Shown here: positions 53,704 through 64,000 of the stretch, one piece after another
Layout: the number at the start of each line of letters is the position of its first letter
Numbering within the stretch: the stretch's first letter is position 1
NCBI RefSeq assembly: GCF_001421745.1
Contig: NZ_LMKW01000008.1
Span: 588,130 to 652,129, forward strand
Source: Sphingomonas sp. Leaf230
GTDB lineage: Bacteria > Pseudomonadota > Alphaproteobacteria > Sphingomonadales > Sphingomonadaceae
Length of the DNA: 64,000 nt
Direction: 5' to 3'
Translations under genes and position numbers: made by a program
The notes under the pieces: model-generated
Seen by the model: the letters and a program-made list of their open reading frames with translations, nothing else
What the model was told of the DNA's origin: nothing
Databases searched by the model: none

Positions 53704-54291
53704 ATGGCCAATCCGACCGCAGATCTTTTCGGCACGCCCGTCCTGCCCCGACTCGAATATCGCGACGCGCTGCTCAGCCAAGAGGAGGAAGCGGCGCTGA
53801 TCGCCCGGATCGACGACCAGGACCTGGCGCCGTTCCAGTTCCAGGGTTGGTTGGGCAAGCGGCTTACCCGGTCGTTCGGCTGGCATTACGACTTCGACAC
53901 GAGCCGGTTCGGCGAGACCGATCCGTTGCCCGACTGGCTGCGGCCGATCCGCCAGCGCGCCGCCGCGTTTGCGAAGCTGCCCGAGGAGGCGCTCATGCAG
54001 GCGTTGCTGATTCGGTACGATCCGGGGGCCGGGATCGGCTGGCACCGCGACCGCCCGGTGTTCGAGCACGTCGTCGGTATTTCGCTCGGCGTACCGGCAA
54101 CGATGCGGTTCCGGCGGCGCAAAGCAGGCGGCTTCTACCGCGCCGCCGTCCCGCTCGCGCCGCGCTCGGTCTATCATCTCAGCGGCGAAGCACGCCACGA
54201 TTGGGAGCACAGCATCGCCGAGATGGAGGTGACACGCTGGTCGATCACCTTCCGCAGCTTCACCGCCAGCGCACGGCAGGACCGGCGCTGA
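53704..54291 (+). CDS. AlkB-like 2OG-Fe(II) dioxygenase
   Basis: This is a 195-residue dioxygenase. His114 and Asp116 (W-H-R-D-R) and His169 (W-E-H-S-I) bind iron. Arg178 (T-R-W-S-I-T-F-R) binds 2-oxoglutarate. This is the AlkB arrangement for direct repair of alkylated nucleic acid bases. The N-terminal region lacks the extra AlkB nucleotide-recognition lid seen in E. coli AlkB, so substrate is not certain. Confidence 0.9.
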   Translation: MANPTADLFGTPVLPRLEYRDALLSQEEEAALIARIDDQDLAPFQFQGWLGKRLTRSFGWHYDFDTSRFGETDPLPDWLRPIRQRAAAFAKLPEEALMQALLIRYDPGAGIGWHRDRPVFEHVVGISLGVPATMRFRRRKAGGFYRAAVPLAPRSVYHLSGEARHDWEHSIAEMEVTRWSITFRSFTASARQDRR

Positions 54292-54301
54292 CGGTTGAAA
54301 C

Positions 54302-58164
<3,863 letters not shown>

Positions 58165-58209
58165 GATCTCTCCGTGTCTTCGATGGACCGAGCTTTGCCC
58201 GCGCCCGCT

Positions 58210-58246
58210 TGAACGCGCGGTGAGCCTGCTCGACAGCGCGCGTTCA
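58210..58246 (-). terminator. Hairpin upstream of the recF stop region
   Basis: TGAACGCGCG pairs exactly with CGCGCGTTCA with a 17-base loop, between the OmpA-like start and the recF stop. On the minus strand it follows recF directly. Confidence 0.6.
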
Positions 58247-58248
58247 GC

Positions 58249-59436
58249 CTAACGCCCGACCGCGATGCGCGTTGCCTGCGTGCCGATCGCGTCGAACAGC
58301 GCGTCTTCGGTGCCGGTCATCCACACCTGGCCGCGACCTGAGAGCCGAGCGAACAGCGCCGCGCGGCGGGATGGGTCGAGGTGTGCGGCGACCTCGTCGA
58401 GGAGCAGGACGGGCGGTTGGCCGGTGCGTTCCGCGACGAGGTCGGCGTGGGCGAGGACGATGCCGAGGAGGAGAGCCTTCTGCTCGCCGGTCGAGGCGAG
58501 CGACGCGGCGCGGTCCTTGTCGAGGTGCGTGACGATCAGGTCGACTCGGTGCGGGCCGCTGAGCGTGCGCCCGGCAGCGGCATCGCGCGCGCGGCCCTGG
58601 GCGAGGTCGGCTTGCAGACGAGTGGTATCGCCGTTCCAGCCTTCGAGTGTCAGGCCGGCGCGGGGGAATGGGCTGTCGTCCTGGTTCGCGAGCCTCGTGC
58701 CGAGCAGGGTGACGGTCTCGCGCCGGGCGGCATCGACCGCGGCGCCGTGCTCGGCCATCTGCGCTTCGAGCGCGGAGAGCCAGTCGCCGTCGGGACGGCC
58801 TTCGTCGGCGAGCAAGCGGTTTCGCGCGCGCATCGCGGCGTCGTAGCGGGCGGCGTGGTGGGCGTGGCTCGGGGCGAGCGCCAGCGTGAGGCGGTCGAGG
58901 AAGCCGCGGCGCTCGCCTGCGGGGGCAACGAAGAGGCGGTCCATCGCGGGCGTGAGCCACAGGATCGTGAGCCACTCGGCGAGTGCGTTGGCGGTGGCGG
59001 TGGCGCCCTGGATGCGGACGATGCGGCGTTCGGGGGCGGAGGCTAGCGTGCCCGTGGCGACGTCGACTTCGCCTGAAGTCTGTATCTGCCCCTGCACTTC
59101 TGACTCCCCTTCCGCTTTCGGGAGGGGTCGGGGGAGGGGCGCGCTTTCCTCGGGAGCGGACGCCAGTACGTACGTCGCGCCCTCCCCTAGCCCCTCCCGC
59201 AAGCGGGAGGGGAACAGCGTGGCTGCTACGCCGAAGCCCCCTGCCCCGCCTTGCCGCGCCATCTCGGCGAGTGCGGCTCTCCGCAGCCCGCGGCCGGGGG
59301 CAAGCAGCGACACTGCCTCCAGAATATTCGTCTTGCCCGCGCCGTTCTCGCCGGTCAGCACGACGAACCCTGGTCCCGGCGTCAGCGTCAGGTCGGCGTG
59401 ATTGCGGAAATCGGTGAGAACGAGGCGCGAGAGCAT
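58249..59436 (-). CDS. recF: DNA replication/repair protein RecF with repeat-derived insert
   Basis: This is a 395-residue SMC-like ATPase for recombinational repair. Walker A is G-E-N-G-A-G-K-T-N (about 29-37) after L-T-D-F-R-N-H. The signature and Walker B are L-A-S-T-G-E-Q-K-A and [11 protein letters not shown]. About residues 75-116 (59089-59214) are encoded by a dispersed repeat of family D, including its CCCCTCCC arms and GTACGTACGT core, and read in frame as a Pro/Glu/Ser-rich insert. The flanks (A-A-T-L, then G-E-V-D-V-A-T-G) look like normal RecF. ATG 59436 fits the family start. Confidence 0.95.
   Translation of the reverse strand: MLSRLVLTDFRNHADLTLTPGPGFVVLTGENGAGKTNILEAVSLLAPGRGLRRAALAEMARQGGAGGFGVAATLFPSRLREGLGEGATYVLASAPEESAPLPRPLPKAEGESEVQGQIQTSGEVDVATGTLASAPERRIVRIQGATATANALAEWLTILWLTPAMDRLFVAPAGERRGFLDRLTLALAPSHAHHAARYDAAMRARNRLLADEGRPDGDWLSALEAQMAEHGAAVDAARRETVTLLGTRLANQDDSPFPRAGLTLEGWNGDTTRLQADLAQGRARDAAAGRTLSGPHRVDLIVTHLDKDRAASLASTGEQKALLLGIVLAHADLVAERTGQPPVLLLDEVAAHLDPSRRAALFARLSGRGQVWMTGTEDALFDAIGTQATRIAVGR
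59089..59214. repeat. Dispersed inverted repeat, family D, inside recF
   Basis: CCCTCCCGCAAGCGGGAGGG and the GTACGTACGT core match the intergenic copy at 47811-47903. The element keeps the recF frame open and adds about 42 residues. Confidence 0.85.
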
Positions 59437-59482
59437 TGCCTTGGCCTTAGAGCAGTTTCGAAACCGATTGCATCGCCCTTTT

Positions 59483-59553
59483 CCGTTCGCCCTGAGCGAA
59501 GTCGAAGGGCATGGCGGAAGCGCCGGTGCTTCGACTTCGCTCAGCACGAACGG
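59483..59553. repeat. Inverted repeat, family H (ttcgccctgagcgaagtcgaa)
   Basis: CCGTTCGCCCTGAGCGAAGT and its near-complement CTTCGCTCAGCACGAACGGG form a paired hairpin between COQ4 and recF. Confidence 0.85.
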
Positions 59554-59616
59554 GCGAGGGACCGATCCGATCACATCTGCGCTAGCGACACGCCCATTCA
59601 ACTATCGAGCCTCGCG

Positions 59617-60426
59617 TCAGGCGGCGATCCGCTCCGGCACGACTGCTGGTGCGGCAGCCGCGGTCGCCGCCTTCTGCGTGCTGAGATACGATGCGAGCGC
59701 CGGTCCGAGTTCGCGCTGGGCTCGCAAATACGCCACCGGCGTGACGATCCCGAGCCGTTCACGCGCAGCTTCCAGCGGCTCGTGGAGCAGTTCGAGATAA
59801 TCCTCGTCAGACACCCACTTCGCTTTTCGCCCGTTGCGATAGCCTTCCCAGACCGCCTTCGCGAACAGCCTGCTGCCGGTGACACGCATGCTCTTCAGCG
59901 CCGCAGCCGAGCCGATCAGCGCCCAGCCGAGCCCGCCGACCTGCGCATAGCTGAACGCGACGAGCGCCGCCTCGCCCATGCTCTCGTCCGCCTTGTAGCC
60001 GGTCAGCACGTGCCAGATGTCGTGCGTGTCGCGTACACGCCGGCCGAACCACGCATAAGGGTGCGCCAGATCGTCCTCGGACGGCACGAGCCGCGAAACC
60101 TCGACCAGTCCGTCGGCGGAATAGCCCGTCGTCTCGAGGAAAGTGCGATACGCCGCCCCGACCGTGCCGGGCGCGAAGCTCGCGACGAACGCGGGGTCGG
60201 AGAAACGCTGTGCCAGTTCGACCCGGTCATAGGCGATCCGCCCGCCCTGCTCCGTTGCGATCAATCGCGCGTAATTCATCGGCGCATTGCCGACGTTCAG
60301 CGCGCGCATGATCCGGAACACCTGCGTCGTGTCGTCACCGTTCGCGAGCAATTTCTTGATTGCATCGAACGCCGTACGCCAATCGCGACGACCGGTAGTA
60401 CCGGGAAACGGAGGAAGCTTCGCCAT
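59617..60426 (-). CDS. COQ4-like ubiquinone biosynthesis protein
   Basis: This is a 269-residue COQ4-family protein. T-H-D-I-W-H-V-L-T-G-Y carries the H-D-x-x-H zinc motif of the family, and G-W-A-L-I-G-S-A-A-A-L-K-S follows. In eukaryotes COQ4 scaffolds ubiquinone enzymes; alphaproteobacterial homologues are known. An Ala/Thr-rich tail ends the chain. The start 60426 is clear. It lies between the PIN toxin and recF genes. Confidence 0.93.
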   Translation of the reverse strand: MAKLPPFPGTTGRRDWRTAFDAIKKLLANGDDTTQVFRIMRALNVGNAPMNYARLIATEQGGRIAYDRVELAQRFSDPAFVASFAPGTVGAAYRTFLETTGYSADGLVEVSRLVPSEDDLAHPYAWFGRRVRDTHDIWHVLTGYKADESMGEAALVAFSYAQVGGLGWALIGSAAALKSMRVTGSRLFAKAVWEGYRNGRKAKWVSDEDYLELLHEPLEAARERLGIVTPVAYLRAQRELGPALASYLSTQKAATAAAAPAVVPERIAA

Positions 60427-60478
60427 CGAGTCGACTCCTTACTGACATTGCTGTTAGTATTGAGCAGCGGGCGAGGAG

Positions 60479-60907
60479 TCAATCGAGGACGGTATCTACT
60501 TCGACGCCCATCTGCGTGGCCGCTTGCGCAAGGTCGTGATCGAGCGTCGCTAAGGACCAACCGCGCGCGACGATGATCGCGAGGTGAAGGGCGTCTCCGG
60601 AGCGCAGCTTCAGATCACCACGATCGAGCAACGTTGCCGCCAACGCAAAATCGGTTTCGGTGACTGACTCCACGTGAAGTTCCCCGGCGCAAAACCGTTG
60701 CCACGCCTTCATCACACCGTTCCAACCAGCGGTGTCGATGACGCCCAATCGCCGTTTCATCGCAAGCGCACCGGAAAACTCGGTGACGACCCAATGACTG
60801 ACCGCCAAAGTATCTGCCCGTCGCGATAGCCACGCGCGTACCTCCTCGCTTTGCGCCTCGGCGGTGAAGGCCGACACCACCACCGCCGTGTCGCAGTAGA
60901 GGGTCAA
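60479..60907 (-). CDS. vapC: PIN-domain toxin (VapC-type ribonuclease)
   Basis: This is a 142-residue PIN nuclease. Acidic residues Asp6 (Y-C-D-T-A), Glu in V-V-T-E-F and Asp in R-S-G-D-A-L and T-L-D-H-D form the active site. The likely start is TTG 60907, which overlaps the antitoxin stop (TTGA) and so couples translation. The antitoxin is directly upstream. Confidence 0.9.
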   Translation of the reverse strand: MTLYCDTAVVVSAFTAEAQSEEVRAWLSRRADTLAVSHWVVTEFSGALAMKRRLGVIDTAGWNGVMKAWQRFCAGELHVESVTETDFALAATLLDRGDLKLRSGDALHLAIIVARGWSLATLDHDLAQAATQMGVEVDTVLD

Positions 60908-61155
60908 TACCGCGAATCGTCACGCATCTGCCGGACGAGGTCACGCGCAGATGTTGGATCGTAAGGCAGCGACTTCGCCAACGCTTCGAGCGCGCTGACG
61001 TCGATGGGCTTGCGACGTGGCAGCGGCGGCGCCTCGGGGGTCACGCGGGCGAAGGGTTGACCGTTGCGCGTGATCTGCACGGCCTCGCCCTTTTCGAGCC
61101 GGTCGATAAGCGTGCCCAGTTCGTCTTTCAGATCCGCGATGTTGATCGTGTCCAT
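60904..61155 (-). CDS. Phd/YefM-type antitoxin
   Basis: This is an 83-residue antitoxin. I-A-D-L-K-D-E-L-G-T-L-I-D-R-L-E-K-G-E and I-T-R-N-G-Q-P-F-A-R-V are the Phd/YefM DNA-binding motifs, and the acidic C-terminus would cap the PIN active site. ATG 61155. It lies just after the dnaN terminator. Confidence 0.9.
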   Translation of the reverse strand: MDTINIADLKDELGTLIDRLEKGEAVQITRNGQPFARVTPEAPPLPRRKPIDVSALEALAKSLPYDPTSARDLVRQMRDDSRY

Positions 61156-61165
61156 GATCCGGCTC

Positions 61166-61203
61166 CTGCCTGTCGCGCCGCTATACCACAGCGCGACAGG
61201 CAG
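61166..61203 (-). terminator. dnaN terminator
   Basis: CTGCCTGTCGCGC pairs exactly with GCGCGACAGGCAG around a 12-base loop. The loop reads TGTGGTATAGCG on the minus strand and could hold the -10 element of the antitoxin promoter. Confidence 0.8.
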
Positions 61204-61209
61204 ACCGAA

Positions 61210-62328
61210 TCACACGCGCATCGGCATCAGCACGTACAGCGCAGGCGACTTGTCGTTCTCGCGAATCAGCGTCGGGGCGGCGGCGTCCGCCAGATGCACC
61301 TCGACCATGTCGCCGTCGATCTGTGCGAGGATGTCCATCAGGTAACGGCTGTTGAAGCCGATCTCGAACGGGAGCGCGACGTAATCGCCGGGGACTTCCT
61401 CCGCGGCGGTGCCGTTTTCGGGCGAGGTCACCGACAGCGTGATCTTGTCGCGGTCGAGTGCCATCTTCACCGCCCGCGTTTTCTCCGTTGCGATCGTGGA
61501 GACGCGGTCGACGCCTTCCATGAAGCTCTTCGGGTCGATCTTGAGGATCTTGTCGTTGCCGGTCGGGATCACGCGGCTGTAATCGGGGAAGGTGCCGTCG
61601 ATCAGCTTCGAGGTCAGGATCGCCTGGCCGAGGTCGAAGCGGATCTTGGTCGGCGACAGCGAGACGCCGACCGAACCATCGACCTCATCGAGCAGCTTGC
61701 GCAACTCGCCGATGCATTTGCGCGGCACGATCACGTCGGGCATCGATTCGGCACCTTCCGGACGCGGCAGCGTGACGCGCGCGAGGCGGTGGCCGTCGGT
61801 CGCGGCGGCCTTCAGCACCGGGTTCGAGCTGTCGCCGTCGGCCACGTGCAGGAAGATGCCGTTGAGATAATAGCGCGTCTCTTCGGTCGAGATCGCGAAG
61901 CGCGTCTTGTCGATGATCTGCTTGAGCGTCTCGGCGGGCAGTTCGAACTGGGTCGGCAGCTCGCCTTCCGCGATCACCGGGAAATCGTCGCGCGGCAGCG
62001 TGCCGAGCGAGAAGCGCGCGCGGCCCGCGACGATGCTCATCCGGCCTTCCGACGCGGCGAGCTGGACCTGGCTACCCTCGGGAAGCTTGCGGGCGATATC
62101 GAACAGGGTGTGCGCGGACACGGTTGTCGCGCCGGGCTGGTCGACCGCCGCCGCGATCGACTCGTTGATCTGGAGATCAAGATCGGTCGCCATCAGCTTG
62201 AGCGTACCCTCGGCGGTCGCCTCGATCAGCACGTTCGACAGGATGGGGATGGTGTTGCGCCGCTCCACCACGGACTGGACATGGCTCAGCCCCTTGAGGA
62301 GCGTTGCGCGTTCGATCGTCGCCTTCAT
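61210..62328 (-). CDS. dnaN: DNA polymerase III sliding clamp (beta)
   Basis: This is a 372-residue ring-forming processivity clamp. M-K-A-T-I-E-R-A-T-L-L-K-G-L and R-R-N-T-I-P-I-L-S-N-V are domain-1 motifs; A-T-D-G-H-R-L-A domain 2; V-L-M-P-M-R-V the typical C-terminus with clamp-binding groove nearby. ATG 62328. Upstream is an outer-membrane protein gene, not dnaA. Confidence 0.97.
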   Translation of the reverse strand: MKATIERATLLKGLSHVQSVVERRNTIPILSNVLIEATAEGTLKLMATDLDLQINESIAAAVDQPGATTVSAHTLFDIARKLPEGSQVQLAASEGRMSIVAGRARFSLGTLPRDDFPVIAEGELPTQFELPAETLKQIIDKTRFAISTEETRYYLNGIFLHVADGDSSNPVLKAAATDGHRLARVTLPRPEGAESMPDVIVPRKCIGELRKLLDEVDGSVGVSLSPTKIRFDLGQAILTSKLIDGTFPDYSRVIPTGNDKILKIDPKSFMEGVDRVSTIATEKTRAVKMALDRDKITLSVTSPENGTAAEEVPGDYVALPFEIGFNSRYLMDILAQIDGDMVEVHLADAAAPTLIRENDKSPALYVLMPMRV

Positions 62329-62398
62329 CGTAATTCCCCCCGCCACCGCAGCCGGACTCGGGGCTGGGGGCAATCCGCAGATGGCTTACCCAACAACA

Positions 62399-62426
62399 AA
62401 GGGTCGGAGCAAGCGCCCCGACCCTT
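62399..62426 (-). terminator. Terminator of the outer-membrane barrel gene
   Basis: AAGGGTCGG pairs with CCGACCCTT (read on the minus strand) around a ten-base loop, just after the Omp25-like stop. Confidence 0.75.
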
Positions 62427-62458
62427 CTTTGATCACGGTAAACGTCGCGTTAAAGCGA

Positions 62459-63112
62459 TCAGAAGCGGAAGCCGTAGCTCGCCACGACCTGATGGCGGTC
62501 GGTATCGACGTCGAAGCGGCTGCTGGTGCCGCCGGTCGCATAGTCGATGTTGCCGCGCTCATAGTTCGAATAGCGGTATTCGAGCTTGGCATAGCTGTTC
62601 GGGCCCATTGCGTGCTCGGCGCCCGCACCGACGCGCCAGCCGTCGAGCTTGAAGTTGGTGTCGGTGGTCTGGCTGGTGCTGCCAGCGAGCACGCTCAGCT
62701 TCGAGTTGGTGTAGCCGCCCTTGACGTACAGCATCGTCGTCGGCGCGACGACATAGCCCGCGCGCGCGCCGACATAGATGTCGCGGCCCTGCTTGACGCG
62801 GCCATAGCCGAAGTCGCTGGTATAGTCGTTGCGGTCGCTTTTCGCGGTCGAGCCCGTCAGTTCGGCTTCGGCGCCGAGCACGATGTTGTCCGAGGTCGCG
62901 ATGTCGTAGCCGATGCCGCCGCCGTACAGCAGGCCGTCGATCTTCTGGTCGTCGCGTCCGTTGTTGTTGGACACGCTGCTGCCGGCGCCGGTGTGGTCAT
63001 AGCCGAGCGTGGCCTCGACGCGGGGGCCGGTGAAGGTCGGGTTGGTCTGCGCGAGGGCTGGTGCGGCCACTGCGGTGGTGGCGAGCAGCGAGACGACGAT
63101 AAGCGTACGCAT
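62459..63112 (-). CDS. Omp25-like outer-membrane beta-barrel protein
   Basis: This is a 217-residue eight-strand barrel. The signal peptide ends about A-P-A-L-A-Q (residue 22). Alternating strands include G-G-G-I-G-Y-D, G-A-R-A-G-Y-V, L-E-Y-R-Y-S-N-Y and the final Y-G-F-R-F. Such barrels shape envelope integrity. ATG 63112 has GGAGTAACCCCA upstream. Confidence 0.9.
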   Translation of the reverse strand: MRTLIVVSLLATTAVAAPALAQTNPTFTGPRVEATLGYDHTGAGSSVSNNNGRDDQKIDGLLYGGGIGYDIATSDNIVLGAEAELTGSTAKSDRNDYTSDFGYGRVKQGRDIYVGARAGYVVAPTTMLYVKGGYTNSKLSVLAGSTSQTTDTNFKLDGWRVGAGAEHAMGPNSYAKLEYRYSNYERGNIDYATGGTSSRFDVDTDRHQVVASYGFRF

Positions 63113-63253
63113 TGGGGTTACTCCTTTACTGATCTGGCGCCCCATTACGCGGGGCGGACCGCTCCAATGGACCAGTCCGCGGAGCGTTGCATGAACCCCA
63201 GATAAACGCGAAAATCCGTTGCTTTTGCGCCACAGGGGGTTGAAACGCGAGCC

Positions 63254-63937
63254 ATGATTCCAAGCCAACGGCAGGGTGAAGCGGACGCCCGATCAACCGA
63301 TACTCCGACCCCGCGCAAGGGTCGCGATTTCGTCGCACGGCATGGCGAAACCGTGTTCAACGCAGCGCACCGGTTGCAGGGGGATGCGGCGCATACGCCG
63401 TTGACGCGCGCTGGGTTCGCGCAGGCGGACGAGCTTGGGCGGGCGTTGAGGGAACTGCTGGGCGTTAAGCCGGCGCTGACGTTGTGGGCGTCGCCGACCG
63501 GGCGGGCCTTGCAGACGCTGGCGGTGATCTGCGAGCATCTGGAGCTGGACTGGCACGACGCCCGGACCGATCCGCGGTTGGTCGAGATCGACATGGGATC
63601 ATGGGGCGGGCGCTATTATGCGGACGTTATCGACGAGGTCGGGCCGGTGATGCTGCCGGGTGGGGCGTTGAAACCTTCGCCAGACGGCGAGACCTATGCG
63701 GAGATCGCGGCACGAGTCGGCGGTTGGCTGGCGGATACGGCGGAGGATCCGGGCGATCGGCTGGTGATCATGCACGGGATTTCGAGTCGGGTGATGCTCG
63801 GCGTGATGACCGGTGCGGCGGTCGATCCGCTGCTGGGCGCGCCGGTTGCGAAGGGGTTGCCGCAAGGGTCGGTTACGCTGGTCGAGAACGGACGCGCGAC
63901 GGTGCCGCATCTGGGTACGGGGTTCGCTCCGGCGTGA
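63254..63937 (+). CDS. Histidine phosphatase family protein
   Basis: This is a 227-residue phosphoglycerate-mutase-fold phosphatase. The R-H-G-E motif (near residues 29-32) carries the phospho-accepting His. L-T-R-A-G-F-A-Q-A and A-S-P-T-G-R-A-L-Q-T are typical, and the second His lies in I-M-H-G-I-S-S-R. ATG 63254 begins a basic N-terminal extension of about 25 residues, so a later start is also possible. Confidence 0.92.
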   Translation: MIPSQRQGEADARSTDTPTPRKGRDFVARHGETVFNAAHRLQGDAAHTPLTRAGFAQADELGRALRELLGVKPALTLWASPTGRALQTLAVICEHLELDWHDARTDPRLVEIDMGSWGGRYYADVIDEVGPVMLPGGALKPSPDGETYAEIAARVGGWLADTAEDPGDRLVIMHGISSRVMLGVMTGAAVDPLLGAPVAKGLPQGSVTLVENGRATVPHLGTGFAPA

Positions 63938-63984
63938 AATTCGCGTGGGTCGAAGGTCTCAAACCCGAGTTGTCTACTTCTGAT

Positions 63985-64000
63985 CCCCTCCCTGGAAGGG
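63985..64000. repeat. Half copy of repeat family G at window edge
   Basis: CCCCTCCCTGGAAGGG matches the left arm of 39017-39125; the rest lies outside the window. Confidence 0.6.

Overview
The window is high-GC (about 65-68% by eye) chromosomal DNA. It most resembles a sphingomonad (Alphaproteobacteria, Sphingomonadaceae), on these grounds: an acs/sensor-kinase acetate locus, several TonB/porin/autotransporter genes, a COQ4-type ubiquinone protein, dnaN, recF and gyrB lying near each other but not in one operon, and many dispersed GC-rich inverted repeats of the kind seen between sphingomonad genes. No phage, IS element, CRISPR array or rRNA operon is visible. The species cannot be named from the sequence alone.

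Layout. 1-1.2 kb: the 5' part of an RND efflux pump gene and a tRNA-Gly(TCC). 1.4-11.1 kb: an acetate/carboxylate locus. It holds an SSS-domain hybrid sensor kinase (CrbS-like), a convergent acs-response regulator (CrbR-like) operon with a 4-nt overlap, a divergent DcaP-type porin and an MHS-family transporter. A strong 24-bp dyad lies between acs and the porin. 11.2-14.2 kb: three small stress/envelope genes (YflT-like, PepSY-like, GlsB/YeaQ-like) divergent from a triple-PAS LuxR regulator. 14.2-20.5 kb: a Bcr/CflA drug transporter, a secreted methyltransferase-fold protein, a DUF1488 protein, a large autotransporter and a DUF697-like protein. 20.7-28.1 kb: ECF sigma, FecR and STN-TonB receptor genes next to a trypsin-like protease and an S9 peptidase. 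28.4-37.2 kb: a DUF808 membrane protein, adenosine deaminase with an SBF-type transporter, a bacteriophytochrome kinase, an amidohydrolase, an HSL-type esterase and an AT-rich gap with a tiny basic membrane protein.

37.2-45.1 kb: translation genes on the minus strand (prfC, then rpmI-rplT, a GIY-YIG protein, pheS, pheT) plus an aldose-epimerase-like gene. 45.2-54.3 kb: an AsmA-like protein, a HisN-type phosphatase, a secreted peroxiredoxin and a diguanylate cyclase. Next come two tiny membrane peptides behind a sigma-54-type promoter with an upstream dyad. Then follow YbhB, an Ivy-like lipoprotein, a DUF1810 protein, a Lys-rich 41-residue protein, a FrnE-like DsbA and an AlkB-like oxygenase. 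54.3-63.9 kb: gyrB, an EF-hand/OmpA protein, recF (with a dispersed repeat translated inside it), COQ4, a PIN-toxin/antitoxin pair, dnaN, an Omp25-like barrel and a histidine phosphatase.

The parts most worth following up are the acetate-switch locus with its dyad, the sigma-54/dyad/micropeptide unit at 50.56-50.92 kb, and the repeat element captured in frame by recF.
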